Shown here in pieces: positions 34,820-43,335 of a stretch of DNA of 45,973 bases; the stretch's first letter is position 1; every line of letters begins with the position of its first letter. The stretch lies in assembly GCA_913048525.1 (NCBI GenBank), contig CAJWWP010000009.1, positions 1-45,973 of the forward strand, read 5' to 3'. The stretch is from GCA-002712965 sp913048525 (GTDB lineage Bacteria; Chloroflexota; Dehalococcoidia; Lucifugimonadales; UBA826). The position numbers were made by a program, and so were the translations under genes. The notes beneath the pieces were generated by a model. It worked only from the letters and a program-made list of their open reading frames with translations. It had not been told where the DNA came from and searched no databases.

Positions 34820-36378
34820 AGAGGTATGCTTCCATGCTTTTTGGGAGGCAGAGTTTCTCTCTTGTTTTCTAACATACGTAGAGCTTTTATTATTTTGATC
34901 CTGGTTTTAGAAGGCTCAATTACATCATCAATGTAACCTCTACTAGCAGCGATATAGGGGTTCATGAGGTTATTTTCATATTCCCTAACCAGCTCTTTTC
35001 GCTTTTCTTCGGTATCCTCGGCATCACTGATGGCGGACCGGTGGATGATGTTAACCGCACCTTCCGCTCCCATTACTGCCACCTGCCCAGTCGGCCATGA
35101 GTAATTCACGTCACCCCTCAGGCTTTTGCTACTCATTACTATGTAGGCGCCCCCATATGCTTTACGGGTGAGAACGCTTATTTTCGGAACTGTAGCTTCG
35201 GCATAGGCAAATATTAGTTTCGCACCGTGTCTTATTATTCCGCTATGTTCCTGAGATGTACCAGGCAAGAACCCTGGTACATCTATAAAAGTTATGATTG
35301 GGATGTTGAAAGCGTCACAGAATCTGACAAAGCGTGCGGCTTTTACGGAAGCATCTATATCTAAAACTCCTGCGAATTGATTCGGCTGCTGAGCCACTAT
35401 TCCGACAGTATTGCCATCCATTCTTGAAAATCCTACGAGAACGTTGCCTGCAAAATTTTGATGAACCTGCATAAAGTTTCTCGAGTCCACCACCGCTTCA
35501 ATTACTTCAAGCATGTTGTAAGGGTGGTTGGAGTTATCTGGAATAATGGTATTAAGTGACTCATCATCCCGTTCAGGATCGTCTGCGGAGGCCACTGGAA
35601 TGGAATTTTCCATGTTGTTTTGAGGCAGAAAACTAAGTAGTTCTCTTACTCGTAAGATGCAATTATTCTCGTTGTCATCCAGAAAATGGGCGACACCACT
35701 TTTTGTTGTATGAGCTTCCGCTCCACCGAGTTGCTCATGGGATACTTCCTCCCCAGTGACGGACTTTATGACATCAGGGCCTGTTATATACATCTGGCCG
35801 ACACCCTTCACCATAAATATGAAGTCTGTTAGGGCAGGGGAGTAGGTTGCACCACCTGCTGCAGGCCCGAGAATCACTGATATTTGCGGAACGACCCCCG
35901 ACGCTAACACGTTTCGATTGAATATCTCACCGTACCCTGCGAGGCTGTCGATTCCTTCCTGAATACGTGCACCACCTGAATCAATAAGGCCTACAATGGG
36001 GGCACCGTTATCCATGGCCTTATCCATCACCTTACATATCTTATTGGCAACTACTTCGGAGAGTGATCCCCCAATAACCGTAAAATCTTGAGAGTAAGCG
36101 AATGTAAGTCTTCCGTTTACTGTACCGTATCCAGTGACCACAGCGTCACCAAGGTACTGTTGCTTGTCGAGACCGAAATTTGTGGAGCGATGGACTACAA
36201 AAGGATCAAGTTCCTCAAAGGACCCGGGATCTAGGAGAAGATTTAACCGTTCTCTTGCCGTAAGTTTTCCACGGTTATGTTGGGCTTCGATTCTTCGAGA
36301 CCCACCTCCCTGAAGGCTTTTTTCTCGGAGTTGTAACAGTTCATCCCTTTTTTGTTCGGTTGGTCCTTGAGATGTCAT
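34816..36378 (-). CDS. Acyl-CoA carboxylase carboxyltransferase subunit (PccB/MmdA/12S-like)
   Basis: A 520-residue crotonase-fold carboxyltransferase. The N-half has GKLTARERLNLLLDPGSFEE, FAYSQDFTVIGGSLSE, IGLIDSGGARIQEG and ISVILGPAAGGATYSPALTD; the C-half has PGFLPGTSQEHSGIIRHGAK, KISVLTRKAYGGAYIVMSS and WPTGQVAVMGAEGAVNI. It transfers CO2 between biotin and an acyl-CoA such as propionyl-/methylmalonyl-CoA. The start chosen is the ATG at 36376-36378 because TTTGGAG lies 8 nt upstream; an in-frame ATG 11 codons earlier would place that site inside the gene. No biotin carboxylase subunit gene accompanies it. Confidence 0.94.
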   Translation of the reverse strand: MTSQGPTEQKRDELLQLREKSLQGGGSRRIEAQHNRGKLTARERLNLLLDPGSFEELDPFVVHRSTNFGLDKQQYLGDAVVTGYGTVNGRLTFAYSQDFTVIGGSLSEVVANKICKVMDKAMDNGAPIVGLIDSGGARIQEGIDSLAGYGEIFNRNVLASGVVPQISVILGPAAGGATYSPALTDFIFMVKGVGQMYITGPDVIKSVTGEEVSHEQLGGAEAHTTKSGVAHFLDDNENNCILRVRELLSFLPQNNMENSIPVASADDPERDDESLNTIIPDNSNHPYNMLEVIEAVVDSRNFMQVHQNFAGNVLVGFSRMDGNTVGIVAQQPNQFAGVLDIDASVKAARFVRFCDAFNIPIITFIDVPGFLPGTSQEHSGIIRHGAKLIFAYAEATVPKISVLTRKAYGGAYIVMSSKSLRGDVNYSWPTGQVAVMGAEGAVNIIHRSAISDAEDTEEKRKELVREYENNLMNPYIAASRGYIDDVIEPSKTRIKIIKALRMLENKRETLPPKKHGSIPL

Positions 36379-36511
36379 TAAAATTCTCCAAATTTTTGCG
36401 TCACATCTCATCCAAACTATCAGATAATGGGGAGGTGTTACAAGGAATCTATATCCTATGTGATATGGGTTTATACAAGTCTATAACTAAGTGTGTCAGG
36501 GAGAATGTATT

Positions 36512-37321
36512 TTGTTGTGGGGATATAAAACATATGTAATGGGTATATTGAATACAACTCCGGATTCTTTTTCTGGCGACGGTACAGGATTAAATGTGCG
36601 TCACGCGGTGGAAAAAGGCATTGAATTTGTAAGAGAGGGGGCAAATATTCTTGACGTAGGGGGTATGTCTACGAGGCCGGCATCCATGTATGGATCTGTC
36701 GATATGGTGTCTGAGGAAGAGGAAATCTCGAGAGTACTACCTGTTATAAAGCTATTAGCGTCTGAAGTTAATGTGCCCATTAGCATTGATACTTACAGAT
36801 CTTCAGTAGCCTCGGTAGCTCTGTCAGAAGGGGCGACAATCGTCAACGATATATGGGGATTTAAGAAAGATCCTCGGATGGCCTCTGTCGTAGCAGAAAC
36901 TGGAGCACATATTGTGCTTATGCACAACACAGATGATCCTGAGTATGACGACGTTGTATCTGACGTGATAGCCGATCTAATGAATACCGTTGCAAAGGCA
37001 ATTAGTTGTGGAGTAGACCCCTCTAAAATTATTATTGACCCAGGTATAGGATTTGCAAAGAATTCCGAACAGAATCTGGAGATAATCAGGCGTTTAGGTG
37101 AATTTAAAAAATTAGGTCATCCGATTCTGATCGGAACCTCCAGGAAATCTACCATAGGGATGGTTTTAGACCTTCCCGTAGATCAAAGGCTCGAAGGGAC
37201 TGCTGCAACTGTAGCCCTGTCCATAGCAAATGGAGCTGATGTTATACGAGTTCATGACGTAAAAGAGATGTCACGAGTTGCTGCTATGACGGATGCAATT
37301 GTGAGAGGTTGGAACCGCTAG
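36512..37321 (+). CDS. folP: Dihydropteroate synthase
   Basis: A TIM-barrel enzyme of about 269 residues joining p-aminobenzoate to the pterin pyrophosphate. Signatures: VMGILNTTPDSFSGDG, GANILDVGGMSTRP, PISIDTYRSSVA, IVNDIWGFKKDP, IVLMHN, IIIDPGIGFAKNSEQN, GHPILIGTSRKSTIG and the C-terminal VIRVHDVKEM. The start is likely a TTG at 36512 (or the next TTG at 36515), because CAGGGAGA lies 8 nt before it; a GTG at 36491 is in frame but has no ribosome site. It ends 5 nt before the folK start proposed here. Confidence 0.95.
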   Translation: MLWGYKTYVMGILNTTPDSFSGDGTGLNVRHAVEKGIEFVREGANILDVGGMSTRPASMYGSVDMVSEEEEISRVLPVIKLLASEVNVPISIDTYRSSVASVALSEGATIVNDIWGFKKDPRMASVVAETGAHIVLMHNTDDPEYDDVVSDVIADLMNTVAKAISCGVDPSKIIIDPGIGFAKNSEQNLEIIRRLGEFKKLGHPILIGTSRKSTIGMVLDLPVDQRLEGTAATVALSIANGADVIRVHDVKEMSRVAAMTDAIVRGWNR

Positions 37322-37326
37322 GTGTT

Positions 37327-37818
37327 ATGAGACTAAATGGAGAAGTATATATTGGGTTAGGCTCTAACCTCGGAGACTCTGTTGAAAATTTAAAGTCGGC
37401 TATATCATCAATTGCACAGATATCAGATTTTCTGGTTTCTTCAAGCGTTTATGTATCCTCGGCTGCTGGATTCACAACCCAACCCAAATTTTTTAATGCG
37501 GCCTGTAGGATTGGAACCACTTTAAATCCGTTCGAGTTGTTGCATGCTCTTTTAGGGATTGAAAATCAGTTGGGGAGAAGCAGAACATTTGTAAATTCCC
37601 CACGGCGAATAGACTTGGATATTCTTCTATGGGGTGATTTGAGAATCGAAGCACCCCATCTCAAAATTCCTCACCCACGTCTACACGAACGTGGTTTTGC
37701 TCTTGCTCCGCTGCTGGAAATTGATCCCTCATTGGTTCATCCATCCTACGCTGTCGCGTTGAAGGATTTTTATGAACAACTACCAGAGGCTGAAAAACCT
37801 TTTATCCTGGAGGTATGA
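37327..37818 (+). CDS. folK: 6-hydroxymethyl-7,8-dihydropterin pyrophosphokinase
   Basis: A 163-residue HPPK that activates the pterin for FolP. Motifs: VYIGLGSNLGDSVENL at the start, SSVYVSSAAGF, QPKFFNAACRIGT, LLGIENQLGR, and the metal/ATP-binding PRRIDLDILLWGD followed by IPHPRLHERGFALAPLLEI. I choose the ATG at 37327, so that the protein begins MRLNGEVYIG as in relatives; a TTG at 37309 inside the end of folP has no usable ribosome-site spacing. It directly follows folP, as in many bacteria. Confidence 0.95.
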   Translation: MRLNGEVYIGLGSNLGDSVENLKSAISSIAQISDFLVSSSVYVSSAAGFTTQPKFFNAACRIGTTLNPFELLHALLGIENQLGRSRTFVNSPRRIDLDILLWGDLRIEAPHLKIPHPRLHERGFALAPLLEIDPSLVHPSYAVALKDFYEQLPEAEKPFILEV

Positions 37819-37834
37819 GGATGACAAAGTACAT

Positions 37835-38020
37835 TTAAGGTGTTTTCGAGTCGGCATCAAGAAAATTTGGAACCCCACCTTGAATAGTGAAAAAGAGCCC
37901 ACACGTCTCGCAAATTAACCGCCCATTAATTATCTCTGTTGTATCTTTTTCAGCAGATTCAATTTTCAAATCTCCTTTACACTCGGGGCAAGCCAATATA
38001 TCTAAAATTTCCTTATTCAT
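37835..38020 (-). CDS. Trm112-like / UPF0434 (YcaR-type) zinc-binding peptide
   Basis: A 61-residue peptide of the Trm112p family: MNKEILDILACPECKGDL at the N-terminus with a CPEC knuckle, then a short strand pair, LICETCGLFF as the second knuckle and GVPNFLDADS at the end, typical of the family (GIPxML-like). In eukaryotes and archaea Trm112 activates methyltransferases; in bacteria its role is unclear. The ATG is at 38018-38020; a GTG one codon earlier is the alternative. It is convergent with folK. Confidence 0.85.
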   Translation of the reverse strand: MNKEILDILACPECKGDLKIESAEKDTTEIINGRLICETCGLFFTIQGGVPNFLDADSKTP

Positions 38021-38049
38021 CACCTTATAACCATCCGGTTTTATTTGCG

Positions 38050-38541
38050 TTACTGCCCAACAGTAACTTCATACATTGATCTCAGCAAATTTGAAAGTAG
38101 ATAAACTATCAGCCCTAAAACAATAACCAGGTTATAACCGGCTATCAGTTGCAATATGTTCCGCTTGGGGTCTTTGGGGAAATTTTGGATTGATCTATAA
38201 TTCCATGCCGTTTGCCTTTTGGCTCTTATCAGATAAAACATGACAGCGATCAGTGATAGTTTGATTCCCAGTACCATCAGATAGCCCACTCCTAATGTTC
38301 CTGGAGTTAGTCGATCAAATGTCATTACAGCCCCAGTTGCTAGTAAAACGAAGAGACATGTGTCAACTAGCGATCGGAACTCCAAAGATATATTTTCGTT
38401 GATCCTATGGTCACTAGACTGGTTTTTTTTGACCGCGGGTCTTAGTACTATAAGCCAGAATATTCCGCCTCCAATCCAGGCCGAAGCGGATACAAAATGT
38501 GCCCATCTTACGGCTATATGAAACCACGATGCCAATTCCAA
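38050..38541 (-). CDS. CopD-like four-helix integral membrane protein
   Basis: A 163-residue protein with four hydrophobic segments, roughly residues 5-33, 59-80, 85-107 and 130-152. The first carries HFVSASAWIGGGIFW, which matches the conserved histidine and W-x-G-G of CopD-type copper-resistance and related heme/metal membrane proteins (RWAH at 12-15). It has a histidine-poor loop and a polar C-terminus. The start is a TTG at 38539-38541. It lies 7 nt downstream of a TlpA-like thioredoxin lipoprotein, so the pair may act in periplasmic metal or redox work. The transport substrate is not shown by the sequence. Confidence 0.7.
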   Translation of the reverse strand: MELASWFHIAVRWAHFVSASAWIGGGIFWLIVLRPAVKKNQSSDHRINENISLEFRSLVDTCLFVLLATGAVMTFDRLTPGTLGVGYLMVLGIKLSLIAVMFYLIRAKRQTAWNYRSIQNFPKDPKRNILQLIAGYNLVIVLGLIVYLLSNLLRSMYEVTVGQ

Positions 38542-38548
38542 ATTAAGC

Positions 38549-39094
38549 TCACTTAATCCGTACTAAAGTGTCTAAAATCTTCTTCAGCTGTTCTGGTTTT
38601 ATTTCTCCTTGCCAACTCTTGAAAATCTGTCTTTCTGAGTCAACGAATATGGTAGTGGGAAACCCCGTGACACCATAATTTACAGCTATAGAACCGTCTT
38701 CGTCCGGACCTACAGCGTAGCCTATGGCCGCCTTCCTTACAAAATCACTTCCATCAGACACAGAATCTAAACCAATCATCTGCACACCAACTACATCAAC
38801 CTGGTCCTTATATAACCGATAGACTGAGTCAATATCTGGCATCTCTTTAACGCATGGCGGGCATGAAGGGAACCAAAAGTTGATAACTGTTGGTTTCTCG
38901 GAGTTGCTGTCAAGTTCAAATAAATTCCCTTTTTCATAAAATTCGGTTTCGTATGTGGTGATGGTGAAAAATGGAGCTTTTGATTCTAGAATCTGAGGTT
39001 GGCAACCAACAGTGAAGAAAAAAATAAGAGCGGTCGCCGGTAAAAAACTATATGTAAGGCAGTAATTAAAAATACGCAACGCTGTAGAGGTCAT
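38549..39094 (-). CDS. TlpA/ResA-like membrane-anchored thioredoxin
   Basis: A 181-residue extracytoplasmic thioredoxin-fold protein. The first 30 residues are an N-terminal hydrophobic signal ending in FTVGC, a plausible but imperfect lipobox with C31 as the lipidated cysteine. The active site is FWFPSCPPCVKEMP with C78 and C81, and the cis-proline loop is GVTGFPTTIFVDS. The family reduces disulfides in cytochrome c or copper-site maturation. It follows sbcD by 11 nt and precedes the CopD-like gene by 7 nt. Unlike the two selenoprotein candidates, both cysteines are encoded by TGC/TGT. Confidence 0.88.
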   Translation of the reverse strand: MTSTALRIFNYCLTYSFLPATALIFFFTVGCQPQILESKAPFFTITTYETEFYEKGNLFELDSNSEKPTVINFWFPSCPPCVKEMPDIDSVYRLYKDQVDVVGVQMIGLDSVSDGSDFVRKAAIGYAVGPDEDGSIAVNYGVTGFPTTIFVDSERQIFKSWQGEIKPEQLKKILDTLVRIK

Positions 39095-39105
39095 AAAATC
39101 CGAGC

Positions 39106-40350
39106 TTAAAGTGTATTTGATTGGGGATGTTCGGATATTAATAATTTGCCCTTATTGAGTAATCTCTCTCTTTTTTCACCTATAACTCCTCTTTCCGACA
39201 GGTAGGTTTCCAAAGCTTCTAGGGGTTCAATTTTTTCGGAAAGATTCTTTCCTAGACGATTTCTTGATTCGGATATCAAGTTTTTCCGAATTGTTGCTAC
39301 AAAGTGACTTTCTTCTAGGGAATATCTTATTAATTTTTCATCAATATCTTGGTATTTTGAGGCTGGAGTATCGATCAAAACTTGGACTATGGCTTCTTGC
39401 ACATCGTAATGAGTGATTTCATTAATGACGGTTTGCGTAGGGTTCGGGTCACTATCGCTTATAGTTGATCTTATAGTTAAGAACTTTCTGGCGTTAACTT
39501 CAACGAATTTATAGGATCGTTCCCTTTTGCCAGGGGATTCAGTTGGATCTATGTCTATTACACAAAACCCTTTCGTGTCTTTTTCTTCTCCAAAATCGAT
39601 TCGCTGTAGGCTCCCTGGATAAACAACACGAGGGGAAACATTTAGTTCCTGATGTCTGTGTATGTGTCCTAACGCTACGTAGTCGAACTGTGGTAGGGCT
39701 ATGGAACTTTTTAGAAGTACGTAATCTTTTCCCAACATCATTGATATTTCTGAACTAGTTTTGGCTGAATCTACAGAAAGGTGGCCTGATAAAACTGCTG
39801 GTATCGATGGGTCCAAGGACTCTGCGTTGGCCTGAATTGCCTGGGTCAGAAGAGTTTCTATCGTTTCATTTAATTTGGAGGGATCATTTTCGCCGATTCC
39901 CAATGATGACATGAATTGCCCTTTTCTTATCCAGGGAACCGACACGATCTGTAGAGGTCCACTACGCGTTTCTACCAAGTGTGTTTTAAGGGTGTCACCA
40001 GTGTGAACATTTCCTACCCCCAACGTCGGAAAAATATCGAGTGCAGTGGCAGGGCCTGGAATATTAGGGGCATCGTGATTTCCAGCTAAAAGAAACACCT
40101 GTATACCGTTCGTGGCTAATCTTGATATACGGGCAGCAAATTCTCTTTGATGAGTCTGGTTGGGATTGCGGCTTTTGTATGCATCACCACAAAATAGAAT
40201 TATATCGGCCTGATTAGAGATAGAGTAGTCGACAACCTCGTCCAAGGTATTTAAAAAATCCTGGAGCCGACTTGACGTTTTCGTTAATGGATCTGGACGA
40301 CCATAATTTTCCACCCCAATGTGTACATCAGCTGTGTGTACGATTAACAT
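39106..40350 (-). CDS. sbcD: SbcD/Mre11-like DNA exonuclease subunit
   Basis: A 414-residue calcineurin-like phosphoesterase of the SbcD/Mre11 family. The metal-binding motifs appear in order: HTADVHIG (6-13), FCGDAYKS, LLAGNHDAPN, SGHLSV and ALGHIHRHQ. The capping region after residue 270 has the YPGSLQRIDFGEEKDTKGF segment typical of SbcD. With SbcC it opens DNA hairpins and trims ends, but no sbcC is in the window, so the partner must be elsewhere or the protein works alone. The ATG is at 40348-40350, 15 nt from the glyS stop. Confidence 0.9.
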   Translation of the reverse strand: MLIVHTADVHIGVENYGRPDPLTKTSSRLQDFLNTLDEVVDYSISNQADIILFCGDAYKSRNPNQTHQREFAARISRLATNGIQVFLLAGNHDAPNIPGPATALDIFPTLGVGNVHTGDTLKTHLVETRSGPLQIVSVPWIRKGQFMSSLGIGENDPSKLNETIETLLTQAIQANAESLDPSIPAVLSGHLSVDSAKTSSEISMMLGKDYVLLKSSIALPQFDYVALGHIHRHQELNVSPRVVYPGSLQRIDFGEEKDTKGFCVIDIDPTESPGKRERSYKFVEVNARKFLTIRSTISDSDPNPTQTVINEITHYDVQEAIVQVLIDTPASKYQDIDEKLIRYSLEESHFVATIRKNLISESRNRLGKNLSEKIEPLEALETYLSERGVIGEKRERLLNKGKLLISEHPQSNTL

Positions 40351-40365
40351 CTACCCAAATCCCCC

Positions 40366-41709
40366 TCAGTCGCCAATCAGTAGGCTAGAAATCTCCTGTG
40401 CCAAGTTTGTTATAGAGACTCTCTTTTGATCCATTGAGTCTCGTTCTCTAATGGTGACACAACCATCATCTAAAGAATCAAAATCAACTGTCACACACAA
40501 TGGGGTACCAATCTCATCCTGTCTCCGGTATCGTCGACCGATACTTTGGGCATCGTCAAATTGGACATTCCCTTCGATTAGACGGTTTTTTCGAATATCA
40601 TCGTAAACCGACTTCGCCAGTGGGGCGAGTCTTTCATTTCGGCTCAAGGGTAAAACGGCAACTTTTACTGGTGCAACAGATGGATCCAATTTTAATAGCA
40701 CCCTGGTTTCGGTTTTACCAGATGCTGTAGTTGTCTCTTCCTCAGTATAGGCATCAACTAAAAGGGTCATAACAGCTCTATCCACTCCGAGCGAAGGTTC
40801 TATTACGTAAGGAATTACATGTTGGCCAGAGACTTCGTCAAAATATGTCAATTTCTCCCCGCTCATTGCCATATGAGCCTTAAGGTCAAAATCTGTTCTG
40901 TTGGCGATGCCCTGGATTTCTCCCCATCCCCACGGGAAGTTATATTCAATATCGTACGTAGCTTTAGCGTAATGTGAAAGTTCTTCATCTTCATGTTTTC
41001 TTAATCTGAGATTTTCAGGTTTAACACCAATGTTGGTGTACCAGTCCATACAGTCCTGCATCCATTTCTGGTGAACTTTTTCATCTTCGCCAGGCATAAC
41101 GAAGTATTCAATCTCCATCATTTCAAACTCTCTTGTTCTGAAGATGAAGTTCCCGGTGGTTATCTCGTTTCTGAACGATTTACCTATCTGCGCTATGCCG
41201 AAAGGCAGTTTCTTTCTCGTTGAAGTGACAACATTATTGAAGTTTACGAATATTCCCTGGGCAGTCTCAGGTCGGAAATAAACTATCGCTGCTTCTTCTT
41301 CAACTGGTCCCATGTGAGTTTTGAACATTAGGTGAAAAAGTCTTGGGTCTGATAATTTTCCTCCACAGTCGGGGCAAGTGACTGAGTCAATATGGTCTTC
41401 CCTGAACCTTTTGTTGCAATCGGAGCACTCTACAAGTGGATCTGTGAAATTCTCTAGATGTCCGCTTGCTCTCCAAGTATCAGGATGCATCAGTATGGCA
41501 GCGTCTAACCCGACCATGTCGTCCCGTTCCCAGACCATGGTTTTCCACCACGAGTCTTTCACGTTTCGTTTAAGTTCTACCCCAAGAGGGCCATAATCCC
41601 AGGTGCTTGCTAGGCCACCATAAATTTCACTGCTTTGAAATACAAAGCCCCTCCTTTTACAGAGAGAGGTTAGTTTTTCGATATCGATTGCAGACGTATT
41701 TTCTGGCAT
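40366..41709 (-). CDS. glyS: Glycyl-tRNA synthetase (dimeric, eukaryote-like type)
   Basis: A class II aminoacyl-tRNA synthetase of 447 residues. It opens with the family-typical LTSLCKRRGFVFQSSEIYGG and GPLGVELKRNV. A zinc ribbon follows (CSDCNKRF...CPDCGGKL), then motif 2 around GKSFRNEIT, motif 1-associated FRPETAQGIFVNF and motif 3 EPSLGVDRAVM. The C-terminal anticodon-binding domain starts at VKVAVLPLSRN. I choose the ATG at 41707-41709 because GGAG lies 6 nt upstream; an in-frame ATG 24 codons earlier has only an A-rich leader. This is the single-chain alpha2 enzyme, not the alpha2beta2 form. Confidence 0.95.
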   Translation of the reverse strand: MPENTSAIDIEKLTSLCKRRGFVFQSSEIYGGLASTWDYGPLGVELKRNVKDSWWKTMVWERDDMVGLDAAILMHPDTWRASGHLENFTDPLVECSDCNKRFREDHIDSVTCPDCGGKLSDPRLFHLMFKTHMGPVEEEAAIVYFRPETAQGIFVNFNNVVTSTRKKLPFGIAQIGKSFRNEITTGNFIFRTREFEMMEIEYFVMPGEDEKVHQKWMQDCMDWYTNIGVKPENLRLRKHEDEELSHYAKATYDIEYNFPWGWGEIQGIANRTDFDLKAHMAMSGEKLTYFDEVSGQHVIPYVIEPSLGVDRAVMTLLVDAYTEEETTTASGKTETRVLLKLDPSVAPVKVAVLPLSRNERLAPLAKSVYDDIRKNRLIEGNVQFDDAQSIGRRYRRQDEIGTPLCVTVDFDSLDDGCVTIRERDSMDQKRVSITNLAQEISSLLIGD

Positions 41710-41874
41710 ATTGGACTCCGGGGAGTTATTCAGGGTTAGAGAAAATTGTAGCAGATTATTAACTGTAGATAGCTTTGACATTATCTTTTACAAAAGGTTG
41801 TTTTAGTAAGGTTTTAAAGTAGAATCAACGACGGTATTTTAAGGAAGTATGAATATGGGAAACGGAGCTTGATT

Positions 41875-42561
41875 ATGAAAATTATTTTGGCGGGGATTGA
41901 ATATGTAGGTACAACGACGTTGGCTAATATGCTCTCGAACTGGAAAAAGAAGACGACCGGAGAACCATTTTATATGGATCTTATACACGACCACTCAAAA
42001 CTTCCTCATACATCAGGTCATCCTGATGACACGACTCTTGAAGAACAAGAACAGATTCTGGCTCTCTCTCCTAAGCTAAAAGAGATGTACCACCGATACG
42101 GGATGTACTATCACATACATCATTACGCTCAGGAGGATGATTTGACTGTAGGTTTCCATATAGAGGAATCGATTTATGCGCGTCGCTACTATAACTATGG
42201 TTTACCTGGCGATCAATTTGATAGAGAAAAGGTGTTTGAACAAGTTGAGACTCGAATAAAGCAGGTTACTTCTGACCCGATAATTATTGTTCATATGACA
42301 GCTACCCCCGCAATAATTGCAGAGCGAATGAAAGAGCTATCAAATCATCCAGCACATTTGAATAGTCCTTTGACTCAGGCGGATATTCCCGAAGTGCTCG
42401 CTGAGTACGAAAGATTGGTTGAAAAATCTTCAATAGGCCCTGTCATTAAAGTCGACACATCAAAAAAAAATCCGAATCAAATACTGGAGAAAGTTACATC
42501 GTCACTCGAGCCATATTTCACGAATAGTGACAGAGAGAGAATAGCTGCTTTCAAAGGCTGA
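41875..42561 (+). CDS. P-loop kinase-like protein with an altered Walker A motif
   Basis: A 228-residue protein beginning MKIILAGIEYVGTTTLANML. The glycine-rich loop is G7-x4-G12-T13-T14, the place of a Walker A G-x4-G-K-S/T but with threonine instead of lysine (ACA; one base from AAA). Further features are FHIEESIYARRYYN, similar to the nucleoside-kinase substrate loop, VHMTATPAIIAERM, similar to the LID entry of kinases, and a C-terminal VDTSKKNPNQILEKV like many thymidylate/shikimate-type kinases. No substrate can be assigned. The ATG at 41875 is preceded by GGAG at 7 nt; a TTG two codons earlier is less likely. Confidence 0.75.
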   Translation: MKIILAGIEYVGTTTLANMLSNWKKKTTGEPFYMDLIHDHSKLPHTSGHPDDTTLEEQEQILALSPKLKEMYHRYGMYYHIHHYAQEDDLTVGFHIEESIYARRYYNYGLPGDQFDREKVFEQVETRIKQVTSDPIIIVHMTATPAIIAERMKELSNHPAHLNSPLTQADIPEVLAEYERLVEKSSIGPVIKVDTSKKNPNQILEKVTSSLEPYFTNSDRERIAAFKG

Positions 42562-42641
42562 AAAACCCCACACGTAACTAATACAGCAACCGTTGGCAAC
42601 CGGATCAATATTGGATACCCGTAGCATGCCCTGAAAGACAG

Positions 42642-43295
42642 CTATCTCTTCTTAGCATTGCCCCAACAATCCCAATGGGTTACTTCTTCCACAGCCTGTC
42701 TTTTTGGCTGCGACCATTTACCCTTTTCAGGATATCCCAACGGTATTAAAGCCATAGTAGTGGCGTCGTCAGGTATTCCAAGCAGATGCTTTACGTCTTC
42801 CTCGTGGCCGGCATATAGAGTAGTGAGTGTGGAACCAATGCCAAAGGCTCTTGCAGCAAGCATCAGATTTTGTACTGCTCCATAAATTGAGGAACCTGCT
42901 CTCGGGTTGCCCGAGTTACTCGTATTACGAAGCGTCCCGATGATCCAGACAGGAGCTTCTTGGATATGATTGGCAAGATATTCAGCGCTCAGGTAATTCC
43001 TTGGACCTAAAGTATCTGAGGAATCTGATCGGTCCATTATTGCCTGCCTACGGTTTCCGTAAGCTAGATGCCAGCCTTCTCGGTACCATTCAGATATCTG
43101 ATCTTTCTTTTTCTGATCTTTTAGGACCATCCAATTCCATCCCTGGCTATTTCCTCCCGAGGGGGCTCTGATAGCGGCATCTAGAAGTTCCCATATTATT
43201 GTGTCCGGTATCTTTTTTTTGGAAAGATATCTTCTTGCTGGAGTTGAGTGCAACGCCTCAAGGACATTGAGTGTGGTTGATGTTTGATCAGTCAT
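42642..43295 (-). CDS. Nitroreductase-family FMN oxidoreductase
   Basis: A 217-residue nitroreductase-fold flavoprotein. The N-terminus has the family pattern ALHSTPARRYLSKKKIPD, then DAAIRAPSGGNSQGWNW with the FMN-phosphate arginine/serine contacts, GSSIYGAVQNLMLAARAFGIGSTLTT and IPLGYPEKGKWSQPKR at the C-terminus. These enzymes reduce nitro groups, quinones or flavins, or remove halogen, with NAD(P)H. It lies 40 nt downstream of an LLM flavin monooxygenase-like gene on the same strand, probably one transcript. It is convergent with the kinase-like gene. Confidence 0.92.
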   Translation of the reverse strand: MTDQTSTTLNVLEALHSTPARRYLSKKKIPDTIIWELLDAAIRAPSGGNSQGWNWMVLKDQKKKDQISEWYREGWHLAYGNRRQAIMDRSDSSDTLGPRNYLSAEYLANHIQEAPVWIIGTLRNTSNSGNPRAGSSIYGAVQNLMLAARAFGIGSTLTTLYAGHEEDVKHLLGIPDDATTMALIPLGYPEKGKWSQPKRQAVEEVTHWDCWGNAKKR

Positions 43296-43335
43296 ATTTA
43301 TAGTTCCCTATAACTTAAGTGGGTTTATCTTGATT

